Source of the DNA: Cryptomeria japonica
Lineage: Eukaryota; Streptophyta; Pinopsida; Cupressales; Cupressaceae
Assembly (NCBI RefSeq): GCF_030272615.1
Contig: NC_081410.1
Coordinates: forward strand, 186,729,619 to 186,793,618
Direction: 5' to 3'
Length of the DNA stretch: 64,000 bases
The notes under the pieces were generated by a model. That model was not told the DNA's origin, made no database searches, and saw only the letters and a list, made by a program, of their open reading frames with translations. Below are positions 35,895 to 49,118 of the stretch, in pieces. Positions within the stretch are counted from its first letter, which is position 1. The number at the start of each line of letters is the position of its first letter. Both the position numbers and the translations under genes were made by a program.

Positions 35895-38044
35895 TGCATC
35901 AAAAGTAGAGATAACATATGCGAGCTGTAATGATATCCTAACACGAGTATCTACAAACTAAAAAAAAGATGACCCATCCCTAATAGAATATAAAAAATTC
36001 ATGATAGAAATTGTGGTAGATTGTGATATAGGAGCACAAGAAACATGCCATAAGCTCTAGAAACTACCTCTTGTCATTTGCAATCAACCTTTTACATATT
36101 TGAATGTTGGATGAAAAGTGTTCCATCAACTAACAAGAAAAAAAGCTGAAAGTAAACTCTAATCTAGCTACTTACATTCTTACATCAATCGATCTCTAAA
36201 TCTAGAAAGAATAACACTACTTGAATCTGCAAGATCTTTCTCCTATGTTGCAGGTCATAAAGGATGCAATTTTAAAGAGAGAAAGGTAAAAGCCATTGTC
36301 AATGTTTTCCCAAAATTCTATAGTATCCCAAAAGAACACTCATAACACTTTGAATCATTTTGTTGGAGTATACAAACATTTTTGAAACATGGAAACTAGC
36401 ACAAGGCTTAAGACTAAAGATACAATAATCACAAATTTGAACCGAATGAATGGAAAAAATTATGATGTATGGAATGTCAACCACACCACCAAAATGGAAG
36501 CTAAATCAGAAGAAGAAGAATATATCAATAATGACATGAACACAAGGGACATAACATAAATGAATGAATGAGAATTATTTTCACAAATGGGACTTTCAAA
36601 CAATACCAACCTAGATGACCTCAAAATGATAGGTAAGCATGAGCTTCATAAAAAAAATAGATGGTATCAAGTTACAATACCTCAAAACCTACATGAAATT
36701 GCAACACAATTCATAAACATGAAAAAATGCAACCCAAATGAACACATGCCAGTTAACCTCTACGTCCCAAACTATACACTATCACTAAAACAAAATCTAG
36801 CACTTACAATAATTACAAACCACAACAAAAGTCACTAAGATAAATTGTTGCATATTATCTTTTAAGGAACAACAAGAACAAGAAAATCCTACCTAATTAC
36901 TTGCATAAGGAGTGCACTACAAAGTAAGACACCGCAAAAAAATAAATCAAATACTTACACTAGCTCCAATAGGAATTGTTGCTTTTAACATACACACATC
37001 AACTATACTTTTAATGCTTAGGATTCCTATCAAAGAAATGCAACAACTACAAGGACAAACATAAACAACATTTCAAGAAGACAAGAAAGACATATGATAC
37101 ATCCTCATTGACGAGATGAGCTTCATAGGGCCAAAGCTACTACTAAAAGTAGACTCTAGGCTACGTTAAGCCTTTCCCCACTGATAGCATGTATACTTTG
37201 GTGGAGTATCTATAATTCTAATTGGTGACCCTACACAAGTACCACATGTGATGGAAAAACCTATCTACACATCACATTCAAATACCAAAACAATATGATA
37301 CCAATTTACAATAATTTTCACCTTACAAACAATGTTTTCTCAATAAGATGAAACTCCAACACAAGCACAATTTCATCAAACATTGCAAAACATACAAAAT
37401 ACACAACCAACATAAGAATATAAACAACTTTTAATGACACAAACAAACAAATTACAACAAGTGAAAAAGAATAATTTGACAAATCAATGCACCTATTTGC
37501 TACCGATGATTTAGTAAGACTACAAAATAGAAAAATGTTGAAATTACTAAATCGTCCAATTGCAATAAGTAGTACTACAACAACTAGAAACAAAACAAAT
37601 ATTGAATCGAATGACGAGAAATTTGAAAAACAAGTGCTACTATGCAAAAGCCAACAAATCATGCTCACAACCAACATATGGACACAAGTATGTTTTGTAA
37701 ATGGAGCTTTTAGAAAAGTCATTGATATTGTTTATAGTCCTAGCTCCAAACCACTAGATGTTCTAATGTATGTTGTAGCATTAATTTATAATTATAGTGG
37801 GCCACCATAGAATCAAGATGACCCAAAAAGTGTACCAACAATACTTGTATCACTAGGTAATCGCAGGCAAATACCACTCAAAATGGCATGGGCTATTACC
37901 ATACACAAATCCCAAGGTCTAATACTACAAAGAACAACAATCAATATTGGAAACATAGAAAGACAAGGATTGACATTTACAACTATATCCAGTGTTAAAT
38001 CATTAAATGGTCTTCGCATTCAAACAACTTTTTCCTTTGAGTGA
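35895..38044 (+). pseudogene. Helitron Rep/helicase relic (C-terminal Rep region and PIF1-type helicase)
   Basis: From 35,895 the plus strand carries YASKVEITYAS and a DIGAQETCHKL-type block, typical of the region between Rep and helicase in plant Helitron proteins. VFPKFYSIPKEHS follows at about 36,305. PIF1-like helicase motifs come next: Walker A as GTTRTRKSYL (36,866; GxxGxGKS expected), Walker B ILIDEMSFIGPK (37,104), LIGDPTQ (about 37,222), LTTNIWTQVCFVNGA (about 37,660) and the C-terminal WAITIHKSQGL and RQGLTFTTIS ending at TGA 38,042-38,044. Many frameshifts and stops. Rep HUH motifs are not visible, so the N-terminal part is missing. Helitron ends (TC, CTRR hairpin) were not found. 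Confidence 0.88.
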
Positions 38045-38800
38045 TATTCTAAAATTAAAACAATCTATACACAATTATAAGAAAATGAGAGAAAGCTTGA
38101 TTGCAACAATTGTCCTAAGAAATCAAGGCATGCAATTCTGAGTCTAATCTCTCTCACGTGCTATCTTCAAATTTTCATGACGCATTGATATCACTTTTTC
38201 AAATGTTTATATCAGTAGAAATTTGTTCCAAGGCATGACAAATTCATCTATGAAAAGAATATCGAAAATGATGAATACATACTAGTGACTGACATCAACT
38301 GCACTCTAATCCTCACCTGAAGTATGTTTATTTGATATAATTTATATTACAAAATCTCATACAAAATATAAATTTAACTCTCTTGAAAATTTCATTTTAC
38401 AAAAGTAAGGTCCAATGGATGTCAAGGACATCTTCAAAAGATTGACATCAGTAACAAATAAGACATCTCAACAGTCAACACAAATGTTCTCAATGTAATC
38501 GATTTCTTAAGTTAAATCACTTTCATAAATTCTAAGAACATTTTATATTGTAAAAACATATTTGCACAATTTAGATTTCTAAATTAATTTGCATCAATTA
38601 GTATTTTGATCTTTATACATGAAAATAATTTCATTTACGTTACAAATAATTATCACAAATAAATACAATTTTTTACATTGTAAGATTTCTACCCTCCTAT
38701 AAATTAATCAAATATATTTCACCCTCTCTATAATCGTTGCACCTTGATTTGGTGCAAGTGCTAGTTTTATCGAGCCCACACTTTACTCAAATATGTTAAC
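38045..38800. other. non-coding DNA after the helicase relic
   Basis: A/T-rich. May contain the Helitron 3' end, but no convincing hairpin plus CTRR was identified. Confidence 0.4.
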
Positions 38801-38985
38801 GGTCCTTGGTCTGCTAGTGAAGTTGAAAGGTTCTAAATGAGCCCACGAGGGATCAAGTCCTTGTTGATCATAAGAGATAAGACCGGGATTCCCAGATGAA
38901 GGATGGATACCCCTCAGACTTTGACTCTTAACTGAAGGGGATCCCTTGGGAATGCCTATCTCCAACCAAAAAAAAGGAAAAGAAA
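38801..38985 (+). mobile_element. tRNA-derived SINE-like unit
   Basis: The head begins GGTCCTTGGTCTGCTAGTGA, an A-box-like arrangement, followed 40-50 bases later by GGATCAAGTCC, a diverged B-box. The body ends in an A-rich run (ACCAAAAAAAAGG...). This is the layout of a tRNA-derived SINE on the plus strand. No target-site duplication was found, and the unit may extend to about 39,150. It is not obviously the same family as the SINE at 35.3 kb. Confidence 0.55.
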
Positions 38986-38999
38986 GAAAGTTGTGATCT

Positions 39000-41900
39000 T
39001 TTAAAGTCATATTTTTCCTGGGTGCATGACTGTGATAGTGGGCGTGAGAAACCTGTCAGGTGTTGTTTAACTATAGTCGCTGAAGCTTAAAGGGGGTCGT
39101 AGAGTTAGTACTGGCCATTTTTATACTTATCGTGTTACCAACTGAGTTTAACTGAAGGTCATTTGATTTGAAGATTTCTTGGAGGCATTTGCTAGGCATT
39201 CAAAATAGAGTTCATATGTGGGTATAAAAATACATCAAAATATAGACAACGTTCTGTTAATGGCATTCAAATTATTCCGAGGCAGTAACTATATGCTAGC
39301 AAACCAAATATATATACAAATCCAGTACCAGCACAACAAACATGCTAGCATTAAAGTCAGTATATCACTCGAAAACTGAAACTACAGAAGTTATAAGTTA
39401 CCAAACCAAACTATGTGCCTATTAGAAAATGTGTGCAATATGACAGATTAGATATGTACAAATACATGCAGTGAACCATAATATAAATGATCAAACATAT
39501 ACATGAAAAATGACTTGTAGTATCTCCCAAAGGAGCAATGCTTTTGAAGGTGGTTGATTGTGAAGGAAAAATCAAGGATGCAAAATTCATTTCTAAAATC
39601 TTCATTGAGTCTATAGAGATGATGGGTCCTCAAACTATTGTCCAAATCATTATGAACAATACAAAAAATTGTAGGGAGCTATAAATGCTTTGGTTGAGGA
39701 AACATATGCACACATTTTATAGACACTATCTACTGTACACTGCCTTAACTTGGTGATACAAGAACCTAGCATTCAAATAGAGTGGATGAAAGGTATGTAC
39801 GTTGACTAATCATCAAATGTCATAAGTCATTTTCAAGACTTTCTCGAATTTAAAATTATTGAAGGAAAAATTAATAAAATTATTTAATTTATTTTAAATT
39901 TTATTATGCCATGTTTACTTTTTATTTGGTAAGTGCTGTCAAAAGGAGTAGCTCCCTTCATTAAAATAGTCAAGAATTTTTTTAGAACCATGTGCATAAT
40001 GTACTTAATGCCATCTACAAATTCATAGGTCCTATCTATTTGGACGAGGGAGCACTGATCCCCATCGCAAATGCCCCTAAATTCCTATTCTCTAGACCTT
40101 GTCTAAAGAGTACCAAAGCCTACTCATCCACCTATTTTCTATTTATTGCATTGGCATCAAAAATGCCCACAATGGACCCAACCATTGGCAAAATTGCAAT
40201 AGACAAAAAAGATTCCTTGACCGTGTCCATATTGTCTCTGATGAGTAGGTGATGAGGAAACATTGTTCCCCAGAATGTCACCCCCATAATCTGGATGACA
40301 TTGAAGAAGAAAATCTCATAAACCAGACCCAAAACCTCTAGATTGATATACTATTCAAGTAAAAGTTTAATGTTTATAAAGTTTGCATTACTAATTCTAC
40401 CAAAGGCATATTTCATTGCTTCTTCAATTAGATATGTGTGTCTATTTTTAACCCCAGTTTCTCTTAACCCATCAATTAACAGGGAAGCACCAAGAAAGGG
40501 CCAGCCTTAAACCACACACACTAAGCAACATATTAAGCATAGAGAATGTCAACAAGTGTTTAACACTTTTACACTACATTCATGTAGTCAAGCTACTCGA
40601 AGGTCATAAATGTATTCTTATTCTAATTGATTTATACCTTCTTTTCTTCTACCTTTTGATTGATCAAACTAATTTGTTTTCCTTTTGGGGCTTTTTATGT
40701 CCTTTAATGAAACGAGGTTTTGTCCACACTCTGAGGGCTATATTTTGATTGTACGATGCTCATATGTCCAATATTTTCCATTTCGAATAAGGTGGTCAAT
40801 GTTTGCATTGTAAGAGAAATTGCAGTGTTTACTCATAGCTCGTGTGTTGCTATTATGAAATGTTTTTCATTGTAGGGTAATTTCTTTGTAGAGGGACAAA
40901 ACCATTCAGGTGTAGTAGTCATCCATGGACACTTCAAAATAGACTGTGGATAGAGATTGAAGCCATCAGTTCCATTAGATTCAAATTCAAACTAATTTAA
41001 TATGTTTAGTTTAAAATAGATGATAGGAATATTAAAGAATGTTATTTATTGAGTGAAAAATAAATTAGCATGGATAAATGTAATACTTTTTACTATAAGT
41101 GTGGAAATGATATCTCAACAATTGGTGGTTTGGATGTGTAACATGTAGAAAATTTACTAAAATATTCTTAGGGCTACTTTGATATTGTATTTTAACATTG
41201 TAATATTATATTATTATTATTTAAAATATTGGCTAAAGATATTTAAAAAGGTATAATGTTGGTGATGATTATGGTGTCATGGTTATGCAAACATACTTTT
41301 CATATTAACATGACATGATCATGATTATGGTTATTTGGTGGTGATTTCAGCTGGTGTTAGGAGGTTGTCGATTATCACCTTGATTCTTAGTTGGTTCCTT
41401 GATCATGGTACTTGAGTATGGACACATTTGGCAAATCAAATTAGATGTTGATTTGGTGTTTGACTCATTTGGTCTACAAGATTATTCTTTTTGATATTTG
41501 AGTTTGAAACATACTAATGTGATGATGAGTTTGCATGTTTTAGTGGTTGACCTATGTGTTATGCAGATGTAGGGGTTGATCACCTATTTAGTTACAATGG
41601 GATGATTCAATTGTGGATTGTTTATGTCCACCAAGTTTGATTCATTGTGGTGCATACTTTGTTAGTTAGCCTTGTTTGTGTCCCTTTGTACATTGGTATG
41701 TTTGTTTTGAGATGAGAGGATTGATGATGTTTATAGTACTTAGCTAAATGATGTTGGGACATGTAGAATGTGGTTTATCACAATGTAATGATAGCTTGCT
41801 TATTCATTAGGTACAATTTTTAGTGGGAGATTTTGACAATGATGAGTTAGTGATGTAGGATTGATTCCTTATTGGTGGTGTGTTAGTGGTTGTATGTATC

Positions 41901-44900
41901 TTCTTGGCTTGGAGATCATGGTGACACTCGATATTATTGAATTTTTAATTGTATGTGTTTAGACCTAGATGATCTTCATTTAGGAGATGGTTGTCATGAT
42001 ATCATGTGTGACTGGGTATCACGAGTCAATGGGAGTTATTGTCAGTGATGTGGATTCACCATTAGATGGTGTATGATCTTCTTAGTGTGCAAATGTTTTG
42101 AGGAGTCCTTAGATCCTTTTATTGCAAAAGGTTCTTTCATATTTTCAGGTACACTAGTAGGAGATGGTTATCTTCATGTGATTGGAGATGTTTATAGGTG
42201 ATGCTTGGTTTAGAGTACGTTTATTATTATGTCACAGTTTACTCTTGATTATCAGTTTAGAGTTTGGCATGAAATTTCTCTTGAGACCATGAATTGTTCA
42301 CTTAGAGTATGTGATTGCCTAAGAGGATATGGTTAGATCATATTGTAATGTTTATGAGCCTAATTTCTAGGTTGGTTGTGACATTGATATTGATGGTTCT
42401 CTTTATATTGAGTTTATGATCATTTTCTCGATTACTTCATAATAGTGCTATGTTACATTTGGAGTTTGGCATGGATTGATTGGTTACAAGTTGTAAAGGA
42501 CCTGCATATTATTAAAATATTAAATTACATAATTACAAAAAATCTTCACATAATTACACATAATTAAGTAAAACACTTTATCAATTAATCCAATATGCTC
42601 AATATACAAAACCGGTTACATAAAGTTGTAACTTGACAACATTGTTTAATACAACTCAACACAATATATGAATTACATGAGCCAAAAGATTTGCAATTTA
42701 TAAGAAAATTACTTATGGTTACAAAAGACCTCAAAGTCAAATACAATGAATTATATGATACAAAGTTGAATATCATCCTGATAGGGACTCTCAACATCTA
42801 TCTCCCATGCTTACATCACGAGCGAGAACACTGCTGGAGCACTTTACCACCCAACCACGAAGCATTTACACTTCCCCAGAGTTCTTCCTGACATGAAGAA
42901 CCACCAACCCTACATGAAGAAGTCTAGCGACTCAAAAATAACAGGGGATGGAATCTAGTGCAACTTAGTGTATCTAAAATCTATGATGCTATTGCATTGA
43001 CACTAAGATATGGAAGAGAGTGAAAATATAATGATTCACTTAGCAAGTATATACTAAGAAATCAATAGAACTTTGGCCAAAGATCTTTTAGGGCCAACTA
43101 CTGACAGATGAGTTAAAGCGGAGACTTAGATCTCTCTGGAAACTTACCCTTCTCTTTTGATCCATATTCGACACCCATCGAATGCACACAAAATAATACA
43201 CTCCAATAGCACAACAATGCACATACAAGATCATAAGTCACACAAGGATTACCAAAAACTCGCAACATTTACATGAGAATGCATGTCGTACAAGTTATTA
43301 CAAGAGCAATCAAGACCTTACAAGTGCCTACTTAAGCATACAAGTATTGATCCATGCAATATCCAAATGCCAATTACTCACAAAATACAAGACAACTGTA
43401 CACACAATTAATCTTACATATCAAACAAAGAGTCTTATATAAGCATATAGTAAATAGCGGTACAAAAATTCTCATGGAAGCACCCAAGTTCCTATGACAC
43501 ATGTACAAGATCATTCATGTACATATACTTGACTAGTCATGTTCACTTGTCTCCTTAAGATTATTGATAAGAAACTTCAATGACAATACACGAAAAGATA
43601 TCCCTATCACCAAGTCAAGACTCATTAAAATCATATCAACTTGATATCATAAAAGATAATTTGTAATTAGTACCTTATGAAATACATCCAAATACTTAGA
43701 TAAACATCTTTATGCAAAATTTCAAATAGTCTTGAAAAACAAAACACTTCTTAAATTAATTCCCTAGAGTGAGAGGGCACATTTAGCTTGCTATGTAAGA
43801 GTTTTCTTGATTAAGGTAATGCATTTCACATTATTGAGTTTAATTCTCTCAACACCCAAGCACCTTTACTCCAAGAAGATTCTAATAATATATCAACTCT
43901 CTAATCTCCCAAAAAATATCATCATTATCATTTTAATGACTAACAAATTAATACACGAATGCTCTTTTATATAAATAGTCTTGATTTCTAGCTATTAATT
44001 ATAATAAATCACAATTCACTAATCATTATTAATACCAAATGCTATATATAAAAACTAAAAGTAGCCTTTTGTTTCAAACTAAAGTTTAACTTTATCTAAA
44101 GACTAAATTATTATGAGTTTTCTTTAAAAGTTATTTTAATAATAATGATGAAGTCAAAGGGCATATATTAAAATCTAAGTTAGAAATTTATTTAGAAAAC
44201 TATCACATTTTTCTTGAAAAATGAGACGAAAACATTCATAAGTTTCAAAATACGAAACTTGTCACTTTAGGATAGTTTTGAAACATGTAAAATAATGGAA
44301 TTCTATTAAAGGAAACAAATGGTTCGCTACTATTAAGTGAGAGTGTGTTTCTAATTTAGGATTTATTTGTCCATGCAATCTCATGCTACTCAGAGGGTAA
44401 TTTTCTGGCACGATTTAAACAACACACATTAAGCGTTGACCATTTAGTGTGGTTAGTGTGGGCTCATTTCTTTTGGTAGCATGCCTTTTCGTTTGTCCTG
44501 TTTCTATTATCATTCAAATTCAAACATTGTTCCTGCGTAGGAGTACGATGTATTTGGTTATGTATTCGGGGCGGTTTTTATTTCCTAGCATTCTTCAGGC
44601 TTCTGCCAATATGGGAGGTTTGGAATAGGGTATGGATCATACAGTCTTCTCATACTCATGCCATCTCCAAAAATGCTCAAATTAATTGGTGTTATATATC
44701 CGCATTTCCAAAATAAATCGATTTCCATGTCGGCTTCCAAAAACCGCATTACACACAACATGAAACGTGTAACCAACAAGTCGGCTCAATTCGTCCACAA
44801 ATCCATATGCGGACCTAAACAAGATGATAATAAGTTTCACACATGTCAGCCCAATCTCTTTGAACTTGAAGCCAATAACCAAAATCATCCCAAGGATTCC

Positions 44901-45280
44901 AGATCATACGTTACATCAAAATAGCTTTGTTCTTCTTGAATTACCGGATATCGGACCTTCAATCTCGCTCATGAATCAACACCGGAAACTAGGATTAAAG
45001 AATAAACTGCCTCGAACCTCAAATCAACTGCCTCTATTACTGCAACCAAAGTTATGCAAAAAAAATCAAGATCTGCACACTGTACTCATACTCTGTCGGA
45101 TACTGTATTCCACCTTCCAGACTTATGCCTAATGATAATAAAACTTTCGGTAAATCAAATCTACATGTACCAGATATGATTTCTGAACCGAGTTGCCATC
45201 AATGACAACTCCTAAGAATTTTTCATGCATCAATCTACACCGAAACATTGTCTCTTGCCAACAGGACATTTATCAAAGCA
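39000..45280. other. long non-coding stretch
   Basis: A/T-rich DNA without recognisable domains. From about 41.2 to 42.5 kb it is T/G-rich and from about 42.5 to 44.3 kb A/C-rich, as if halves of LTR-type DNA lie in opposite orientation, but no ends were resolved. A minus-strand frame at 44.58-44.89 kb is not convincing. Confidence 0.4.
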
Positions 45281-45790
45281 TCAAGGAACGACAATTATGG
45301 TGAGCTATCACACTTGGAAATGTTCTGGCAAACATATGCAAAATGAGGAAGCATAAACATAACCGAATGCCTCATAGAAATTGTGTCTCATCAAATGCTT
45401 TGACAGGAAGATATGTAGACATGTGTTTGGTGAAAAGGATTGGCAAGTGTTTAGCCAATCTCAAAAACCAAGTGTGGTTCGCAGGTGTTGAGCCAAACTC
45501 AAATACTATTGGCAATATTCTGACCTATACGAAAATGGGAGCTTTGGAACAGAGTGTGGACATCCAGTGCAGGATAACCATTTCATTAATTTTGTCATAT
45601 GTTGTTGCCATAACTTCCCTAGTAGACATGCTTGTAAAATGTGTAAGCATAGACAAGGCATGTGAACTGTTCGACATAATGCCTCCAAGAATTGTTTGAC
45701 AAAAGGATATGTAAAATACGGAAGAATAGACAAGGCACCCGAACTGTTTGAGAAAATAGCTCAAAGGGCTTCATTTTCTACTTCATTTTA
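45280..45790 (+). pseudogene. PPR protein gene fragment, broken
   Basis: The plus strand encodes remnants of pentatricopeptide repeats of PLS type. MPHRNCVSSNALTGRYVDM is one repeat end. WFAGVEPNSNTIGNILTYTK with MGALEQSVDI forms the next. TSLVDMLVKCVSIDKACELF and MPPRIV follow (45,610-45,699), and after a shift GYVKYGRIDKAPELFEKIAQR (about 45,706-45,768). PPR proteins bind organellar RNA and are usually hundreds of residues long; here only about three repeats survive, with stops and shifts. No upstream targeting region or C-terminal E/DYW domain is present, so this is a gene fragment. Confidence 0.85.
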
Positions 45791-45803
45791 AGATCAATTT
45801 CCT

Positions 45804-45964
45804 AAATTATCATTGAAGCGAACAAATTTTTAAGTTTCTAATGAGCAACCTCCAACTACTATATCATATGATTTGCTGATGTTAAAATTATCATTGAAGC
45901 GAGCAATTTTTTAAGTTTCTAATGAGAAACCTCCAATTACTATATCATATGATTTGTTGATGTT
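45804..45964. repeat. 81-bp tandem duplication
   Basis: Two adjacent copies (about 45,804-45,883 and 45,884-45,964) of a unit containing AAATTATCATTGAAGCGA, differing at a few positions. Confidence 0.88.
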
Positions 45965-46009
45965 AAGCAAATTATCATAATTGGGTGATTGCTTTCATAT
46001 CTAGTGCTA

Positions 46010-46090
46010 ATACCTTCAATGATGAATATTTCCAAGATTAAGTCATTCTCATACCTTCAATGATCGATATTTCCAAGATTAAGTCATTTT
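46010..46090. repeat. 41-bp tandem duplication
   Basis: Two copies of a unit beginning ATACCTTCAATGATC/GAA and containing TTTCCAAGATTAAGTCATT, at 46,010-46,050 and 46,051-46,090. Confidence 0.88.
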
Positions 46091-47223
46091 GTTCTTTGGG
46101 TGATTAGAAAAGGGAGTGCCTACTTTTAGATGGTTCGTTATAGGATTTTATGGTATCACACAAGAAATTTTTTACAAATGTATGAAACACTTTAGGGAAG
46201 CATTTTTAGGATTAATGTAATAAAAGTAAAATTGATTTCTTTTAATATCTTTTGAATTTTTCAAGCTTCATCATAAGCCACCAAAATTTATTTTGAACAA
46301 TATATTAACATTTAAAGAAGGTAACATGAAATTTGTTTGGCCATAATGTTTTGTTTGAGTTCACTTAAAAGGAATAAAAATTGATCTTATCCTTAGTGAA
46401 AGGCGTCATTAATATTAGACTATCTTCACTTGTGATAATAAAGGATGAACTATAACTATTTTTCCTACAAGTTTGAATCTCTTTTAGTTACAAGAGATTC
46501 ACTAAAAAGGAAAATTGATTCAACCTTAATGAGTTTAGACTTAGTGAGAGGTTCTCCTCTATGAGATTTGATAGAAGTGATTTTTGTAACTCCTTTCCCT
46601 AGTTAAGTTGTGAATTTTGTTTATGTTTTTTTAACCATTGGCCAGCCAAATTTCCCAATATTTTTTTAACTCTAGATTTTATTTTTCTTTACTTGGACAT
46701 TTATTAGTTCTAAGATAAGAGATATCTCCTTCATGAATTGATTCTAGTTCATCCCTCTAAATATGATTAATCCTTTGATAATTTTTATTTCCATTTCAAT
46801 CCTTTCCTTTTCAACCAAGTGCTCTTAAAAAATTGTATTATTGTTCCAATCCTTGTGGATGTTTTAGGAATGAGCTTTTACTAGAGCAGACATCTTAGTG
46901 CTTCTTATTTTAGGAGCTCACTCACCAATGTTTGGCATGATCTATGAAGGATTGATCATAGAACTACAATTTTTCAATGTTGAAGGTACATTTGGAGTTT
47001 AGACGATCTTCCATGACTTCTAAAGTCAATAGAACACGATCTAAGCCCAAGAATAAAAATAATTTATTCTCAAGTCATTTGAGAAATACACATACAATTG
47101 TTTACTATTTTACTTAAACATGGACTATTTTAAACACTTAGATACTATTTTTGAGATTTTAGAACAATCATTTTATGTAAGAGAATCTAATTATGAGTTT
47201 AGATTAATATATATTTTATATCT
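46091..47223. other. non-coding DNA
   Basis: A/T-rich; nothing recognisable. Confidence 0.45.
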
Positions 47224-47360
47224 AGGACATGTCTAGCGCTAAGGACATACAAGTGGATCCACAAAAGATCCAAGCTATTTTAGATTGGCCACCTCCTACC
47301 AAATTAATACAATTGAGAGGATTATTTGGGTTATACAATTATTATAGGGGTATGTGCAGG
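47224..47360 (+). pseudogene. Ty3/Gypsy reverse transcriptase scrap
   Basis: About 45 residues match the end of the Gypsy RT and start of the RNase H connection: a shifted YLGHV, then DIQVDPQKIQAILDWPPPT and LRGLFGLYNYYRG, corresponding to the family pattern VDPxKIxAIxxWPxP...LRxFLGLxxYYR. Sequence on both sides is unrelated, so this is an isolated fragment. Confidence 0.82.
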
Positions 47361-48348
47361 ATCATGGTGCGCCAAAATAGGCCCTTAAGTCACAATGGAA
47401 TTTCTAAAAAATCAGAGTTATGCAACTTGACATGAAAATTTGAATAAGTTATGAAAATTATTTTGAAAATATGTAAGAAGAGAATCTATAGAAAATTGAA
47501 TGTAGTTTCTAAGCTACTAGTTTTTTTTCGGAAAAAAAAAAATCCTATTTGATGAAAATTTCAAATTTCAATGCAATGGTACTAAAATTTCAGGAAAAAG
47601 ATAAGAAGTAAGCATATGTCTAACCACACTAATAACAATCAAATCATAATATTTTTTAATAATATTTATAATATAAGTATTAGACTCATGTCCGGATGTG
47701 ACACATATTTTTTTATAATTATTTATGAATTTTTTACTACAAATTTTTAGAAATTCAGAAGCTCCTACGTCTGATGACCTTAATTTGGTCAAAACCTTAT
47801 TAAATTCACATTTTTTGAATTTTTCCCAATAGTAGACGAAGCATAGGATGTGACACATATTTCAGATTCAAAAAATATTATACCGTTTGAAAGTTATGAG
47901 TGTTTTTCAATCAGTCTATCAATCAAGACTTTTATCAGAATTCAATTAGAAAATAAATAATAATTATTTATTAAAGTCAAAATAATAAAAGCCTTATATT
48001 ATTGGAAATATGAGAACGTCCTTAAAAAACCCTTTTCGTTTTATCAATTTTGGCTATAAAAAAAGTCATCAGCCACTAGTGTAAAGTCTAGAAAATCAAG
48101 GAATACTGAAAAAACATGTTTTTTCAGTTGACTTTCTAGGCTTGTCACTTCCAAGACAAATCCCAAAGCAAACCCAAGTCAAAATTTCAAATTTCAAATT
48201 TGTACAACAGAAATCGGTATCGGATATCCGATTTTAATAAGTAAATTCAATAACTAAATTTGCACATAATTAATCTGTTGTTTATTAATATATTAATTTA
48301 TAAATATATTAGTATATGATATTAGGGAGAGGGAGAGGGGGGAGTGGG

Positions 48349-48350
<2 letters not shown>
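47361..48350. other. non-coding DNA
   Basis: A/T-rich with no recognisable features up to the (AG)n tract. Confidence 0.45.

Positions 48351-48351
<1 letters not shown>

Positions 48352-48397
<46 letters not shown>
48352..48397. repeat. (AG)n microsatellite
   Basis: An uninterrupted AG run of about 23 units, preceded by a purine-rich stretch from 48,324. Confidence 0.97.
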
Positions 48398-48399
<2 letters not shown>

Positions 48400-48400
<1 letters not shown>

Positions 48401-49012
48401 GGGGTCATATTGTGTCCTATGACCCCTTAGGACACGATCTGACCCCTTAGGTGTAAAATTTTTGTAAGCAGTATTGGCACTACTTTTTATATTGTAATAA
48501 TGGTTCATCTTGCCACCTTATGATACATAATGACCCATTAGGACACCATATGGTGTCTTTAGGGGTCATGGGATACCATATGACCCCTAAGGACAACATA
48601 TGATCCCTTATGACACCATATTGAGTTTGTATGGGTCCTATGGTGTCCTAAGGGGTCATATTGTGTCTTATGACACCTTAGGACACCATATGACCCCTTA
48701 CGACACTAAATTGTGTCGTTATGGGTCATATTATGTTCTAAGGGGTCATATTGTGTCATATGACCCCTTAAGACACCATATGACCCCTTAGGACATAATA
48801 TGATCCTTTACGACACTATACGGTGTCGTTATGGGTCATATGACTCCTTATGACACCATATGGTGTCGTTATGGGTCATATGGTATCCTAAGGGGTCATG
48901 AAATACCATATGAGCCCTAAGGACAACATATGACCCCTTATGATACTATATTGGGTCGTTATGACCCCTAAGGACAACATATGACCCCTAAGGACAACTT
49001 ATGACCCCTGAA
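48400..49012. repeat. palindrome-rich array of a 20-bp word in both orientations
   Basis: The word TATGACCCCTTAGGACACCA and its reverse complement alternate many times over about 600 bp, with variants such as TGTCGTTATGGGTCATA. Adjacent copies in opposite orientation form potential hairpins around CATATG centres. Open frames here are repeat by-products. Confidence 0.9.
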
Positions 49013-49118
49013 AGATTCTTCAAAGATGCATTCATTTCTCAACTCAGATGTAAGTACATGGACCATTTGGACATGAGCATTGGCTTGTTTTTGTCAGAGT
49101 TGTGTTCAATGTGATTAG

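Noticed and set aside
44585-44924. Overlapping open frames on both strands upstream of the PPR fragment
   Set aside because: No domain, no conserved pattern, and neither strand continues into the PPR frame.
48293-48791. Open frames across the (AG)n tract and palindromic array
   Set aside because: Low-complexity peptides that follow the repeat period.
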